A DNA stretch of 64,000 bases, from the NCBI RefSeq assembly GCF_001653795.1, contig NZ_CP011514.1, positions 3,552,279-3,616,278 of the forward strand, given 5' to 3'. The notes beneath the pieces are model-generated. The model did not search any database. It worked only from the letters and a program-made list of their open reading frames with translations, and was not told the DNA's origin. Positions 35,335 to 43,746 of this stretch are shown here, piece by piece (within the stretch, counting starts at the first letter, position 1; every line of letters starts with the position of its first letter). This stretch comes from Mitsuaria sp. 7 (lineage in GTDB: Bacteria; Pseudomonadota; Gammaproteobacteria; Burkholderiales; Burkholderiaceae_C). A program made the translations under genes and the position numbers.

Positions 35335-36218
35335 CGCTTGGTCTCCTTCTCGCCGGAGTAGAAGACCCAGTACTTCGAGCTCCAGAAGGACAGCGCCGCC
35401 AGGCCGCCGACCAGGGCGAAGAGCACCCAGGACAGGGCCGCGCCGTAGCCGAGGTTGAAGAAACGGAAGCTCTGGTCGTAGATGTAGAGCGCCAGCACGT
35501 AGGTCGAGTGCAGCGGACCGCCCTCGGTGATCAGGTACGGGCCGTTGAACTCCTGGAACGCGTGCACCATCTGCATGATCACGTTGAAGAAGATCACCGG
35601 CGTGATCAGCGGGACGGTGATCTTCCAGAACTGCTGCATCTTGCTGGCGCCGTCGCACTCGGCCGCCTCGTAGAGCGAGATCGACACGTTCTGCAGCGCC
35701 GCCAGGAAGATCACCATCGCCGAACCGAACTGCCACGTGAAGAGCAGGACGATGGTCCACATCGAGTAGTGCTCATCGGCCAGCCACGCGATCGGCTCGA
35801 TGCCCAGCTTCATCAGCACCAGGTTGACCAGGCCGTTGCGCGCGAACACGAATCGCCACAGCACCGCCACCGCGATCGAGCCGCCCAGGATGGACGGGAT
35901 GTAGAACGCGGCGCGGAAGAAGTTGATGCCCCGCAGCTTGAAATTGAGCACATGCGCGATGAACAGGGCGAATCCCACGCGCAGCGGCACAGCCAGCAGC
36001 GCGAAGAGCAGCGTCACGCCCAGCGACTTGCGGAACAGCGGATCCGCGGTCGCGAGTTCCTCGTAGTTCCGCAGGCCGACGAACGTCGGCGGATCGATCA
36101 GGTCGTACTGCGTGAAGCTGAGCGCGAAGCTCATCACGAAGGGGAAAAGCTTGAACAGCAGCACGCCCAGCACGAATGGCAGGACGAACAGGAAGCCCAA
36201 GCGCTTGTTCTCGTACAT
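35331..36218 (-). CDS. togM: Tog ABC permease, MalF type
   Basis: This 295-residue permease has six membrane helices and starts MYENKRLGFLFVLPFVLGVL, the family's usual cytoplasmic tail and first helix. The EAA loop reads LYEAAECDGASKMQQFWKITV. It forms the heterodimeric channel with the MalG-type partner encoded next. It is the first gene after a 145-bp gap from kduD that holds a palindromic repeat, so a separate promoter or processing site may precede it. Confidence 0.87.
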   Translation of the reverse strand: MYENKRLGFLFVLPFVLGVLLFKLFPFVMSFALSFTQYDLIDPPTFVGLRNYEELATADPLFRKSLGVTLLFALLAVPLRVGFALFIAHVLNFKLRGINFFRAAFYIPSILGGSIAVAVLWRFVFARNGLVNLVLMKLGIEPIAWLADEHYSMWTIVLLFTWQFGSAMVIFLAALQNVSISLYEAAECDGASKMQQFWKITVPLITPVIFFNVIMQMVHAFQEFNGPYLITEGGPLHSTYVLALYIYDQSFRFFNLGYGAALSWVLFALVGGLAALSFWSSKYWVFYSGEKETKR

Positions 36219-36314
36219 CGATCCCCCCGTTGTCTCGTCGGTGGTCGATCATCAAAGCCGCGCGCGTGGTGTCTTCACCCAGCGGAACCCACAAACCGGC
36301 TCTGCCGGGTCGTC

Positions 36315-36360
36315 GGGTTCGCCCCCTTGAGGGGGCGCGCGCAGCGCGTAGGGGGTGGGC
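36315..36360. repeat. Hairpin-forming dispersed repeat between kduD and togM
   Basis: CCCCCTTGAGGGGG and GCGCGCGCAGCGCG hairpins in a row are followed by TAGGGGGTGGGC. This composite is very frequent between genes in Burkholderiales. It lies between kduD and togM, and may act as a processing or attenuation site. Confidence 0.7.
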
Positions 36361-36363
36361 CCG

Positions 36364-37125
<762 letters not shown>

Positions 37126-37166
37126 GTCGTTCGTTCCCTTGGTGACCGTGACGGAGCCCTGCGCGC

Positions 37167-38003
37167 TCAGCGCAGCGTCGTCATCGGCACGTGGTCCATG
37201 TCCTTGAACACCTGGTTCTCGCCGACCATGCCCCAGATGAAGGTGTAGGCCTGCGTGCCCACGCCGGAGTGGATGGACCAGCTCGGGCTGATGACCGCCT
37301 GCTCGTTGCGCACGACCAGGTGGCGGGTCTGCGTCGGCTCGCCCAGCATGTGGAAGACCACCGCGTCGGACTTCATGTCGAAGTAGAAGTACACCTCCAT
37401 GCGACGGTCGTGCTGGTGGCAGGGCATCGTGTTCCAGAGGCTGCCCGGCTCCAGCTGCGTCATGCCCATCAGCAGCTGGCAGGTCGGCAGCACGTCGGGC
37501 ACCAGGAACTTGTGGATGGTGCGGCGGTTGCTGGTCTCGGGCGAACCCAGCGTCTCCGGCGAGGCTTCGGCCAGCGTCACCTTGCGCGTCGGATACGCGG
37601 TGTGCGCCGGCGCGCAGTTGAAGTAGAGCTTCGCGGGATTGGCCGAGTCCACGCTCTTGAACTCGACGATCTTCGCGCCCTGGCCGACGTAGAGCGCCTC
37701 GCGCGGGCCGACGTCGTACTGCGTGTCGTCGACGAAGACACGTGCCGCGCCGCCGATGTTGATCAGGCCGAGCTCGCGCCGCTGCAGGAAGAAGTCGGTG
37801 CCGGTGTACTTGCCCAATTCGGCCGAGAAGGTCACCGGCTTGGTCACCGGCATGATGCCGCCGACGATGATCCGGTCGATCTGGCTGTAGGTCAGCGTCG
37901 CCTCGTCGGGCTTGAACAGGTCCTCGACCAGGAACTGCTGGCGCAGGCCTTCGGTGTCCAGGGTGCGGGCGTGTTCACTGTGGATGGGTTGGCGGATTTC
38001 CAT
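37167..38003 (-). CDS. kduI: 5-keto-4-deoxyuronate isomerase
   Basis: This 278-residue cupin has the normal KduI length from the ATG at 38003 ([20 protein letters not shown]). Key segments are [37 protein letters not shown] and [18 protein letters not shown], which supply the zinc His/Glu ligands. It isomerises 5-keto-4-deoxyuronate to 2,5-diketo-3-deoxygluconate. An in-frame ATG at 38093 would add 30 residues that are not part of the family, so it is rejected. The gene is divergent from kdgF across an operator-containing region, and heads the pectin operon. Confidence 0.94.
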   Translation of the reverse strand: MEIRQPIHSEHARTLDTEGLRQQFLVEDLFKPDEATLTYSQIDRIIVGGIMPVTKPVTFSAELGKYTGTDFFLQRRELGLINIGGAARVFVDDTQYDVGPREALYVGQGAKIVEFKSVDSANPAKLYFNCAPAHTAYPTRKVTLAEASPETLGSPETSNRRTIHKFLVPDVLPTCQLLMGMTQLEPGSLWNTMPCHQHDRRMEVYFYFDMKSDAVVFHMLGEPTQTRHLVVRNEQAVISPSWSIHSGVGTQAYTFIWGMVGENQVFKDMDHVPMTTLR

Positions 38004-38097
38004 GTCGTCTCCTGGCGGTTCCTGTGGCTTCACGAGCTCTGATGGGATCGCAGCGTACGGGCCTGCGGACTTTCCCGGAACTATGGTTTCCATCTAG

Positions 38098-38112
38098 TGA
38101 ACCGCTGTTTCA
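38098..38112. promoter_or_regulatory. KdgR-type operator candidate between kduI and kdgF
   Basis: TGAACCGCTGTTTCA is an imperfect inverted repeat that keeps the GTTTCA half-site of KdgR/IclR-type boxes. It overlaps the -35 element of the kdgF promoter and is 94 bp before kduI, so one bound repressor could block both directions. A related dyad precedes kdgK. Confidence 0.5.
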
Positions 38113-38135
38113 ATTTTCTGCGGCCTCGCTATAGT
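38108..38135 (+). promoter_or_regulatory. Sigma-70-like promoter for kdgF
   Basis: TTTCAA (38108-38113) and TATAGT (38130-38135) are separated by 16 bp. The start codon of kdgF is 49 bp after the -10. The -35 overlaps the operator candidate. Confidence 0.5.
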
Positions 38136-38184
38136 TGCTCGCAACGACGGCCAAGAACCGTCCTGAATCCAGGAGACATCCCCG

Positions 38185-38520
38185 ATGAGCAGCCCGTACT
38201 TCCTGAACGACGACCAGCCGTGGACCGAGCTCGGCGACGGCATCCGCCGCAAGATCGTCGGCCACACGCCGGAGCTGATGTCGGTGCTGGTGCAGTTCGA
38301 CCAGGGCGCCATCGGCACGCCCCATGCGCACGATGCGCATGACCAGATCGCGTTCGTGATCAGCGGCTCGTTCGAGTGCGACGTCGGCGGCGTGAAGCGC
38401 GTGCTCAAGCCGGGCGACGCGTTCGTCGCGCCGCGGCTGACCACGCACGGCGTCGTCGCGCTGGAGGCCGGCAGCACGCTGCTGGACCAGTTCTCGCCGC
38501 GGCGCGAGGACTACCTCTGA
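38185..38520 (+). CDS. kdgF: KdgF, cupin that linearises unsaturated uronates
   Basis: This 111-residue cupin has the metal ligands H47, H49 (TPHAHDAHDQ), Q54 and H88 (LTTHGV), and the C-terminal catalytic set D101, F103 and R107 (LLDQFSPRREDYL). KdgF speeds the opening of 4,5-unsaturated galacturonate to 5-keto-4-deoxyuronate, the KduI substrate. It faces kduI across a shared control region, which fits a role at the branch to KDG. The residue spacing agrees with characterised KdgF proteins. A general cupin is the only alternative, and context makes that unlikely. Confidence 0.92.
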   Translation: MSSPYFLNDDQPWTELGDGIRRKIVGHTPELMSVLVQFDQGAIGTPHAHDAHDQIAFVISGSFECDVGGVKRVLKPGDAFVAPRLTTHGVVALEAGSTLLDQFSPRREDYL

Positions 38521-38706
38521 CCTGAATCCCCAGGGTCCGCGCGCGCCGCGGATCGCATCGTCCAGCAGTACCGAGGCGGCATCGCACTACAGCGCTCCCG
38601 CTCCCTACCCTGCCGGCGCCCTGCGCGCGCCTGCGACCCCATGCCGCGAGAGCGACGGGCCACGATCCCACGCCCGCGGCCGCAAAAGAACCTTGGAGAC
38701 AACGTC

Positions 38707-41700
38707 ATGCCCCATCGCATTGGGACTCGCCTCGGGACGTCCGCCACGCCTCGATCCACGCCTGTGGTCACACCACGTTTGACCCGACTCGCCGCCTGCC
38801 TCCTCGGCGCGGCCACGCTGTCGCTGCCTGCCTGGAGCCAGGACCAGGCCGCGCCCCCTGCGGCCGCCGCATCGGCGGCGGACAAGGCGCTCGACACGGT
38901 GGTCGTCACCGGCATCCGCGCCTCGCTGGAAAGCGCGCTGAACGCCAAGCGCCAGGACCGCGGCATCGTCGACGTGATCAAGGCCGAGGACATCGCCAAG
39001 TTCCCCGACACCAACCTGGCCGAATCGCTGCAGCGCATCCCGGGCGTCGTCATCGACCGCGACGCCGGCGAGGGCCGCAACATCACCGTGCGCGGCCTGG
39101 GCGCGGACTTCACGCGCGTGCGCATCAACGGCATCGAGGCGCTGGCCACCACCGGCGGCACCGACAGCTCCGGCGGCGCGAACCGCTCGCGCGGCTTCGA
39201 CTTCAACGTCTTCGCCGCGGAGCTCTTCAACACGATCACCGTGCGCAAGAGCAGCTCCGCCGAGGTGGACGAAGGCTCGCTGGGTGCGACCGTCGACCTG
39301 CAGGCCGCGCGGCCCTTCGACTTCAACAAGCGCGTCATCGCCGCCTCGGTGAAGGCCCGCTACAACGACCTGGCGCGCGAGACCGATCCGCGCGCGGCCT
39401 TCCTCCTCAGCGACGTGTTCCTCGACAAGAAGCTGGGCGTGCTGGTCTCGGGCGCGTACTCGAAGCGCCGGCTCTTCGAGGAAGGCTTCTCGACGGTGCG
39501 CTGGGACAACGGCCCCTCGTCCGGCGGCTGGTGCTCGCCGCAAGGCGTGACCCCCGCGAATCCGACGACCACCGCCGCCAACTGCGGCCCCGCCGCGCAG
39601 GGCGTGCCGCGCCTGCCCGCGTCGGCCGGCGCGACCGCGGCCTACAACGCGGCCAGCAGCGCCGACAACTTCCACCCGCGCCTGCCGCGTTACGGCCGGC
39701 TCACGCATGACCAGGACCGGCTCGGCCTGACCGGCTCCATCCAGTTCAAGCCGACGGACAGCACGCTGCTGACCTTCGACATGCTGTACTCGAAGCTCGA
39801 CGCGACGCGGCGCGAGGACTTTCTCGAGGCCATCTCGTTCAGCCGCACGGCCAGCCAGGGCGGCAAGCCGCAGACCAGCGTGGTGGAGGCGCAGTACGCG
39901 CCCAACGGCGCACTGCAGTACGGCGTGTTCAACGGCGTCGACATCCGCGCCGAGTCGCGCTACGACGAGCTCACGACCACCTTCCGTCAACCGAGCCTGA
40001 CGCTGGAGCAGGACATCACCGACCACCTCAAGCTCAATGCGAAGGTGGGCCGGGCGGACTCCAAGTTCCGCAACCCCGTGCAGACCACGGTCACGCTGGA
40101 TGCCTTGAACGTCAACGGCTACACGCTGGACTTCCGCAACAACGACCGGCTGCCGGTCATCAAGTACCCCTTCGATCCGACGGCACAGAACGGCGCGCTG
40201 CAGATCGTCGGCGTGCCGCAGGTCACCACGGGCACGCAGCCGACGACGGTCACCAACACGACCACCAGCGAGATCCGCATCCGGCCGCAGGGGGCCAACA
40301 ACGTCAACGACATCGCGCATCTGGACCTGGCGTGGGAAGTGATGCCGGACACGCTGACGTTGAAGGCCGGGGTCGACTACAAGAAATACAGCTTCGACAC
40401 CTTTGAGTTCCGGCGCATCAACCAGAACGACACGATCTTCTCGCCGGCGGCGGGATCGGGCGTGCTGACGAAGATGCTGACGGGCTTCGGTCGCGGGCTG
40501 AGCCTGCCGGCGGGCACGCCGACCTCGTGGGTCATCCCCGACCTCAACGCGATCGCCGCGGCCTACGACATCTACTGCAACTGCATCAAGAACGGTCCCG
40601 CGGGCGGTCCGGGCGACTACACGCTGTCCTCCACCACCAACGGCAACGCGCGCGGCAACAACCGCGCGGTGGTGGAGAAGGACACCGGCGGCTTCGTGCA
40701 GGCGGACTTCGAAGGTCGCGTGCTGGGCTTGCGCATGCAGGGCAACGTCGGCGTGCGCTACGTCGTGACCGAGCAGGACGCGACCGGCTACCTCGCCACC
40801 GGCGGCGGCACCGAGGTCGTGATCGGACAGAAGTACAAGGACTGGCTGCCGGCATTGAACGTCTCGGCCAACCTGACCAAGGACCTGATCGCGCGCTTCG
40901 CGGCGGCCAAGGTGATGGCGCGTCCTCAGCTGGGCAACCTGAATCCGGGCGGCACCATCAGCACCACCGGCACGCTATCGATCACCACGGGCAACCCGTA
41001 CCTGAAGCCCTTCCGCGCGAAGACCTTCGATGGCAGCCTGGAGTGGTACTTCGGCCGCAACGCCTTCATCGGCGTGGGCCTGTTCCAGAAGAACATCGAC
41101 ACCTACATACAGAGCCTGCGCACCAACGCGCCGTACAACCAGACGGGGCTGCCGATGTCGCTGCTGCCGTCCAACTTCACCGGCGAGGAAGTGTTCCAGC
41201 TCACCACGCCGATCAACACCCCCGGGGGCAAGCTGCGCGGCATCGAGCTGAACTACCAGCAGCCGTTCACCTTCCTGCCAGGCTGGGGTAAGAACTTCGG
41301 CACGGTGCTGAACTACACCTACGTGAAGTCCAAGATCACCTACCTGATCTCGCCGACCAGCAACTCGACCATCTCGGACGACCTGCTCAACATGTCGCCC
41401 AAGTCGTGGAACGCGACGCTGTACTACGACGACAACACCTTCAGCGCGCGGGTGTCGGCATCCAAGCGGTCCTCGTTCCTCACGCGCGTGCCGGGGCAGA
41501 ACAACAACGACGTCGAAGGGAAGAACGCGTCGCTCAACGTGGACGCGTCGATCTCATACAAGGTCAGCGACAACCTCACGATCACGCTGGAGGGCGTCAA
41601 CCTGACCAACGAGGTGAACGACCAGTTCATCTCGAGGGCACGGAACAGCCCGGTCGTCTATCACGTGACAGGGCGGGAGTTCCTGCTGGGGGCAGCGTAC

Positions 41701-41709
41701 AAGTTCTGA
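38707..41709 (+). CDS. TonB-dependent receptor for pectic oligosaccharides (TonB-Xanth-Caul type)
   Basis: From the ATG at 38707 (with a GGAGA upstream) the protein is 1000 residues. A signal peptide ends near PAWSQD (residue 46). The plug domain follows (about 60-190; LDTVVVTGIRASLESALNAK and ESLQRIPGVVIDRDAGEGRN), then a 22-strand barrel ending with a terminal aromatic (GAAYKF). The sequence style is that of the TonB-Xanth-Caul subfamily, which imports sugar polymers. Neighbours kdgF, a CE12 esterase and kdgK indicate pectic fragments as cargo. The 66-bp frame extension to 38641 is less likely because it lacks the signal peptide start. Confidence 0.87.
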   Translation: MPHRIGTRLGTSATPRSTPVVTPRLTRLAACLLGAATLSLPAWSQDQAAPPAAAASAADKALDTVVVTGIRASLESALNAKRQDRGIVDVIKAEDIAKFPDTNLAESLQRIPGVVIDRDAGEGRNITVRGLGADFTRVRINGIEALATTGGTDSSGGANRSRGFDFNVFAAELFNTITVRKSSSAEVDEGSLGATVDLQAARPFDFNKRVIAASVKARYNDLARETDPRAAFLLSDVFLDKKLGVLVSGAYSKRRLFEEGFSTVRWDNGPSSGGWCSPQGVTPANPTTTAANCGPAAQGVPRLPASAGATAAYNAASSADNFHPRLPRYGRLTHDQDRLGLTGSIQFKPTDSTLLTFDMLYSKLDATRREDFLEAISFSRTASQGGKPQTSVVEAQYAPNGALQYGVFNGVDIRAESRYDELTTTFRQPSLTLEQDITDHLKLNAKVGRADSKFRNPVQTTVTLDALNVNGYTLDFRNNDRLPVIKYPFDPTAQNGALQIVGVPQVTTGTQPTTVTNTTTSEIRIRPQGANNVNDIAHLDLAWEVMPDTLTLKAGVDYKKYSFDTFEFRRINQNDTIFSPAAGSGVLTKMLTGFGRGLSLPAGTPTSWVIPDLNAIAAAYDIYCNCIKNGPAGGPGDYTLSSTTNGNARGNNRAVVEKDTGGFVQADFEGRVLGLRMQGNVGVRYVVTEQDATGYLATGGGTEVVIGQKYKDWLPALNVSANLTKDLIARFAAAKVMARPQLGNLNPGGTISTTGTLSITTGNPYLKPFRAKTFDGSLEWYFGRNAFIGVGLFQKNIDTYIQSLRTNAPYNQTGLPMSLLPSNFTGEEVFQLTTPINTPGGKLRGIELNYQQPFTFLPGWGKNFGTVLNYTYVKSKITYLISPTSNSTISDDLLNMSPKSWNATLYYDDNTFSARVSASKRSSFLTRVPGQNNNDVEGKNASLNVDASISYKVSDNLTITLEGVNLTNEVNDQFISRARNSPVVYHVTGREFLLGAAYKF

Positions 41710-41747
41710 CGCAGCCCGCTTGACTGCGTGAGGATGAGCGCCGACTC

Positions 41748-41795
41748 TCCACGGGGCATGGGGCATCCCTCCGGGAACCCCAAGCCCCATTCCGG
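41748..41795. repeat. Dispersed hairpin repeat, copy 2
   Basis: This 48-bp relative of the element at 26447-26495 has the G-run (GGGG), an inner TCCC/GGGA stem and a C-run (CCCC). Changes between copies sit partly in the stem and preserve pairing. It lies between the TonB receptor and the esterase gene. Confidence 0.6.
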
Positions 41796-41816
41796 TCGCA
41801 TCACCACGGAGGACTC

Positions 41817-42581
41817 ATGAAGAAGTCATGGCTCGCGGCGCTGGTCCTTGTGGCTGGCGCCGCACATGCGCAGGACGCGCCGTCTTCGCTGCGCGTGATC
41901 CTCGTCGGCGATTCGACGATGGCCACGAAGAGCGGCTACGGCGATGCGCTGTGCGCGCGCTTCAAGCCGGAGGTGAGCTGCCTCAACGTCGCCAAGGGCG
42001 GACGCAGCACGAAGAGCTTCCGCGCCGAAGGCCTCTGGGGTCAGGTGTTGACGCTGCTGCGCGATCGACTGGCAGGCCAGGCCGACGTGGTGCTGATGCA
42101 GTTCGGCCACAACGACCAGCCCGGCAAGCCGGGCCGCTCCACCGACCTGCAGACGGAGTTCCCGGTGAACCTCGCGGGCTACATCGCCGACGTCGCGCCG
42201 ACCGGCGCGCGGCTGGTGATGCTGACGCCGCTCACGCGCCGGAGCTTCAATGCGCAGGGCAGGCTCGAGAACAATCTGCGGCCTTGGGCCGACGCGACGA
42301 TCCGCGTCAGCGCGGAGCATCAGGTGCCTCTGCTCGACTTGAACGCGATCAGCCACGCCGCGGTCCAGGCGATGGGCGAGACGGAGGCAGACACGCTCGC
42401 GATGGCGCCGAAGCCGATCGACGCGCCCGCGCAGGCCGCGTCTGCGCCGGAACGTGCCGGCGCCGCGAATCCCGTCTTCGATCGCACGCACCTCGGCGCC
42501 AAGGGCGCGCAGGTGTTTTCGGCGATGGTCGCCGAGCAACTGGTCGTGGTGATGCCGGAGCTCAAGCGCTGGATGCGCTGA
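41817..42581 (+). CDS. Rhamnogalacturonan/pectin acetylesterase (CE12, SGNH fold)
   Basis: The 254-residue protein has a short signal peptide (MKKSWLAALVLVAGAAHA) and an SGNH-hydrolase fold. Block I is GDSTMATKSGYG with S33. Block II Gly is in KGGRSTKSFRAEG, block III Asn in FGHNDQPGKPG (N99), and block V in FDRTHLG gives D222 and H225. This set matches CE12 rhamnogalacturonan acetylesterases, which remove acetyl groups from pectin side regions and open them to lyases. The Ala/Pro insertion near 198-215 is not usual for the family. It is exported and works with the CE8-PL1 enzyme. Confidence 0.88.
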   Translation: MKKSWLAALVLVAGAAHAQDAPSSLRVILVGDSTMATKSGYGDALCARFKPEVSCLNVAKGGRSTKSFRAEGLWGQVLTLLRDRLAGQADVVLMQFGHNDQPGKPGRSTDLQTEFPVNLAGYIADVAPTGARLVMLTPLTRRSFNAQGRLENNLRPWADATIRVSAEHQVPLLDLNAISHAAVQAMGETEADTLAMAPKPIDAPAQAASAPERAGAANPVFDRTHLGAKGAQVFSAMVAEQLVVVMPELKRWMR

Positions 42582-42599
42582 ACACCGGGCTGGCGACCT

Positions 42600-43598
42600 T
42601 CAGAGCAGATCCGCCATCGCTTCGACGGGAATGATCGCGCCGGGATGGCCGATCACACGCGCCGCGACGCGGTTGCCATGCGTTGCCGCGCTCACGGCAT
42701 CGTGCCCCGACAGTCGACGTGCCAGATAGCCACCGGCGAAAGAGTCGCCCGCTGCCGTCGTATCGACGACGCGCTCGACCCACTGCGTCGGCGCTTCGAG
42801 CCACTCGCAGACTCCCTCTCCCGCTTGCGGGAGAGGGTTGGGGTGAGGGCCAGCGGCCTGCGCAGGCCGCCGTTGCGCGTCGCCGGCACGAACGAGCGTC
42901 GATGAAGCGCCGCGTTTGATCAGCATCTCCGGCGGCGACAGCGCCTTCGCATGCGCGATGGCCGCATCGATGTCGGGCAGATCCATCAGTGCCTGATGAT
43001 CGTCCGCCGTCACCAGCGCGATCGTGGCGAGCGAGAACGCCCGTTCGAACTCGACACGCGCCGCGTACCGGTCCGCCCACAGGCGAGGCCGGTAGTTGTT
43101 GTCGAAGACGACGTGGGCGCCGCGCTCGCGCATCGCGCCCATGAGCGCGTAGAGCCGCTCGCGCCCCGCCGGCGGCAGGATCGCCAGCGTGATGCCGCTG
43201 AGGTAGAGCGCATCGAAGTCGTCCGCGTGGATCTCCAGCGGCGTGCGCTCGACGTCGAAGTACGCCTTCGCCGCGGCGGTGTCGCGCCAGTAGTGGAAGC
43301 TGCGCTCGCCGCGGCCATCGACCTCGATCATGTAGAGCCCCGGCATGCGGCCTGCGAGCCGCCGCACCAACCGCGTAGCTATGCCCTGTTCGCGCCAGCG
43401 ATCGAGCAGACCGGAACTGAGACCGTCCTCGCCGACGGCCGTCGCATACGCCACCTCCAGCCCCGCCGCCGCGCCGCAACGACGCAGGTAGACGGCGGTG
43501 TTGAAGGTGTCGCCGCCGTAGCCCAGCGTCATCGCGCCGAAGGCCTCGCCCTTGAGCTCCAGCATGCATTCGCCGATCACGGCCACGCGCGTTGTCAT
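42600..43598 (-). CDS. kdgK: 2-keto-3-deoxygluconate kinase (PfkB family) with an in-frame repeat insertion
   Basis: The 332-residue PfkB sugar kinase starts at ATG 43598 (MTTRVAVIGECMLELKG) and has GYGGDTFNTAVYLRRCG as substrate loop. The catalytic/anion-hole motif is DTTAAGDSFAGGYLARRL. It phosphorylates KDG to KDPG for the Entner-Doudoroff aldolase, which is not in this window. A stretch reading PHPNPLPQAGEGV is encoded by a palindromic repeat inserted just before the anion hole, between strands that are normally adjacent. The frame is kept and the motif after it is intact. A KdgR-type dyad lies upstream. The gene is convergent with the esterase. Confidence 0.88.
   Translation of the reverse strand: MTTRVAVIGECMLELKGEAFGAMTLGYGGDTFNTAVYLRRCGAAAGLEVAYATAVGEDGLSSGLLDRWREQGIATRLVRRLAGRMPGLYMIEVDGRGERSFHYWRDTAAAKAYFDVERTPLEIHADDFDALYLSGITLAILPPAGRERLYALMGAMRERGAHVVFDNNYRPRLWADRYAARVEFERAFSLATIALVTADDHQALMDLPDIDAAIAHAKALSPPEMLIKRGASSTLVRAGDAQRRPAQAAGPHPNPLPQAGEGVCEWLEAPTQWVERVVDTTAAGDSFAGGYLARRLSGHDAVSAATHGNRVAARVIGHPGAIIPVEAMADLL
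42812..42855. repeat. REP-like palindromic repeat, copy 3, inside kdgK
   Basis: The same 20-bp palindrome with the GTGAGGGCCAGCGG flank lies in frame within kdgK. It is the second copy in coding sequence. Confidence 0.85.
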
Positions 43599-43647
43599 CG
43601 AGTCGTCCCCTCTTCCACCGTCTCCGGGTGTTGCGTCATTCCACTTT

Positions 43648-43661
43648 TGAAACGACGTTCC
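43648..43661. promoter_or_regulatory. KdgR-type operator candidate upstream of kdgK
   Basis: TGAAACGACGTTCC is an imperfect inverted repeat, related in reverse to the dyad at 38098. It lies 50 bp before the kdgK start in a 148-bp intergenic gap. Confidence 0.4.
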
Positions 43662-43746
43662 GGATTCTGATTTCAGAGGCGGGCCAGCACCACCGGGGTG
43701 ACCCGGAGGTGGGGATGTCGGGGGACGGGGGGCGCTTCCGTCCGGC

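Noticed and set aside
42812..42855. The repeat inside kdgK as a disruptive insertion (pseudogene)
   Set aside because: The reading frame continues and the DTTAAGDS motif follows intact, so the gene should still be functional.
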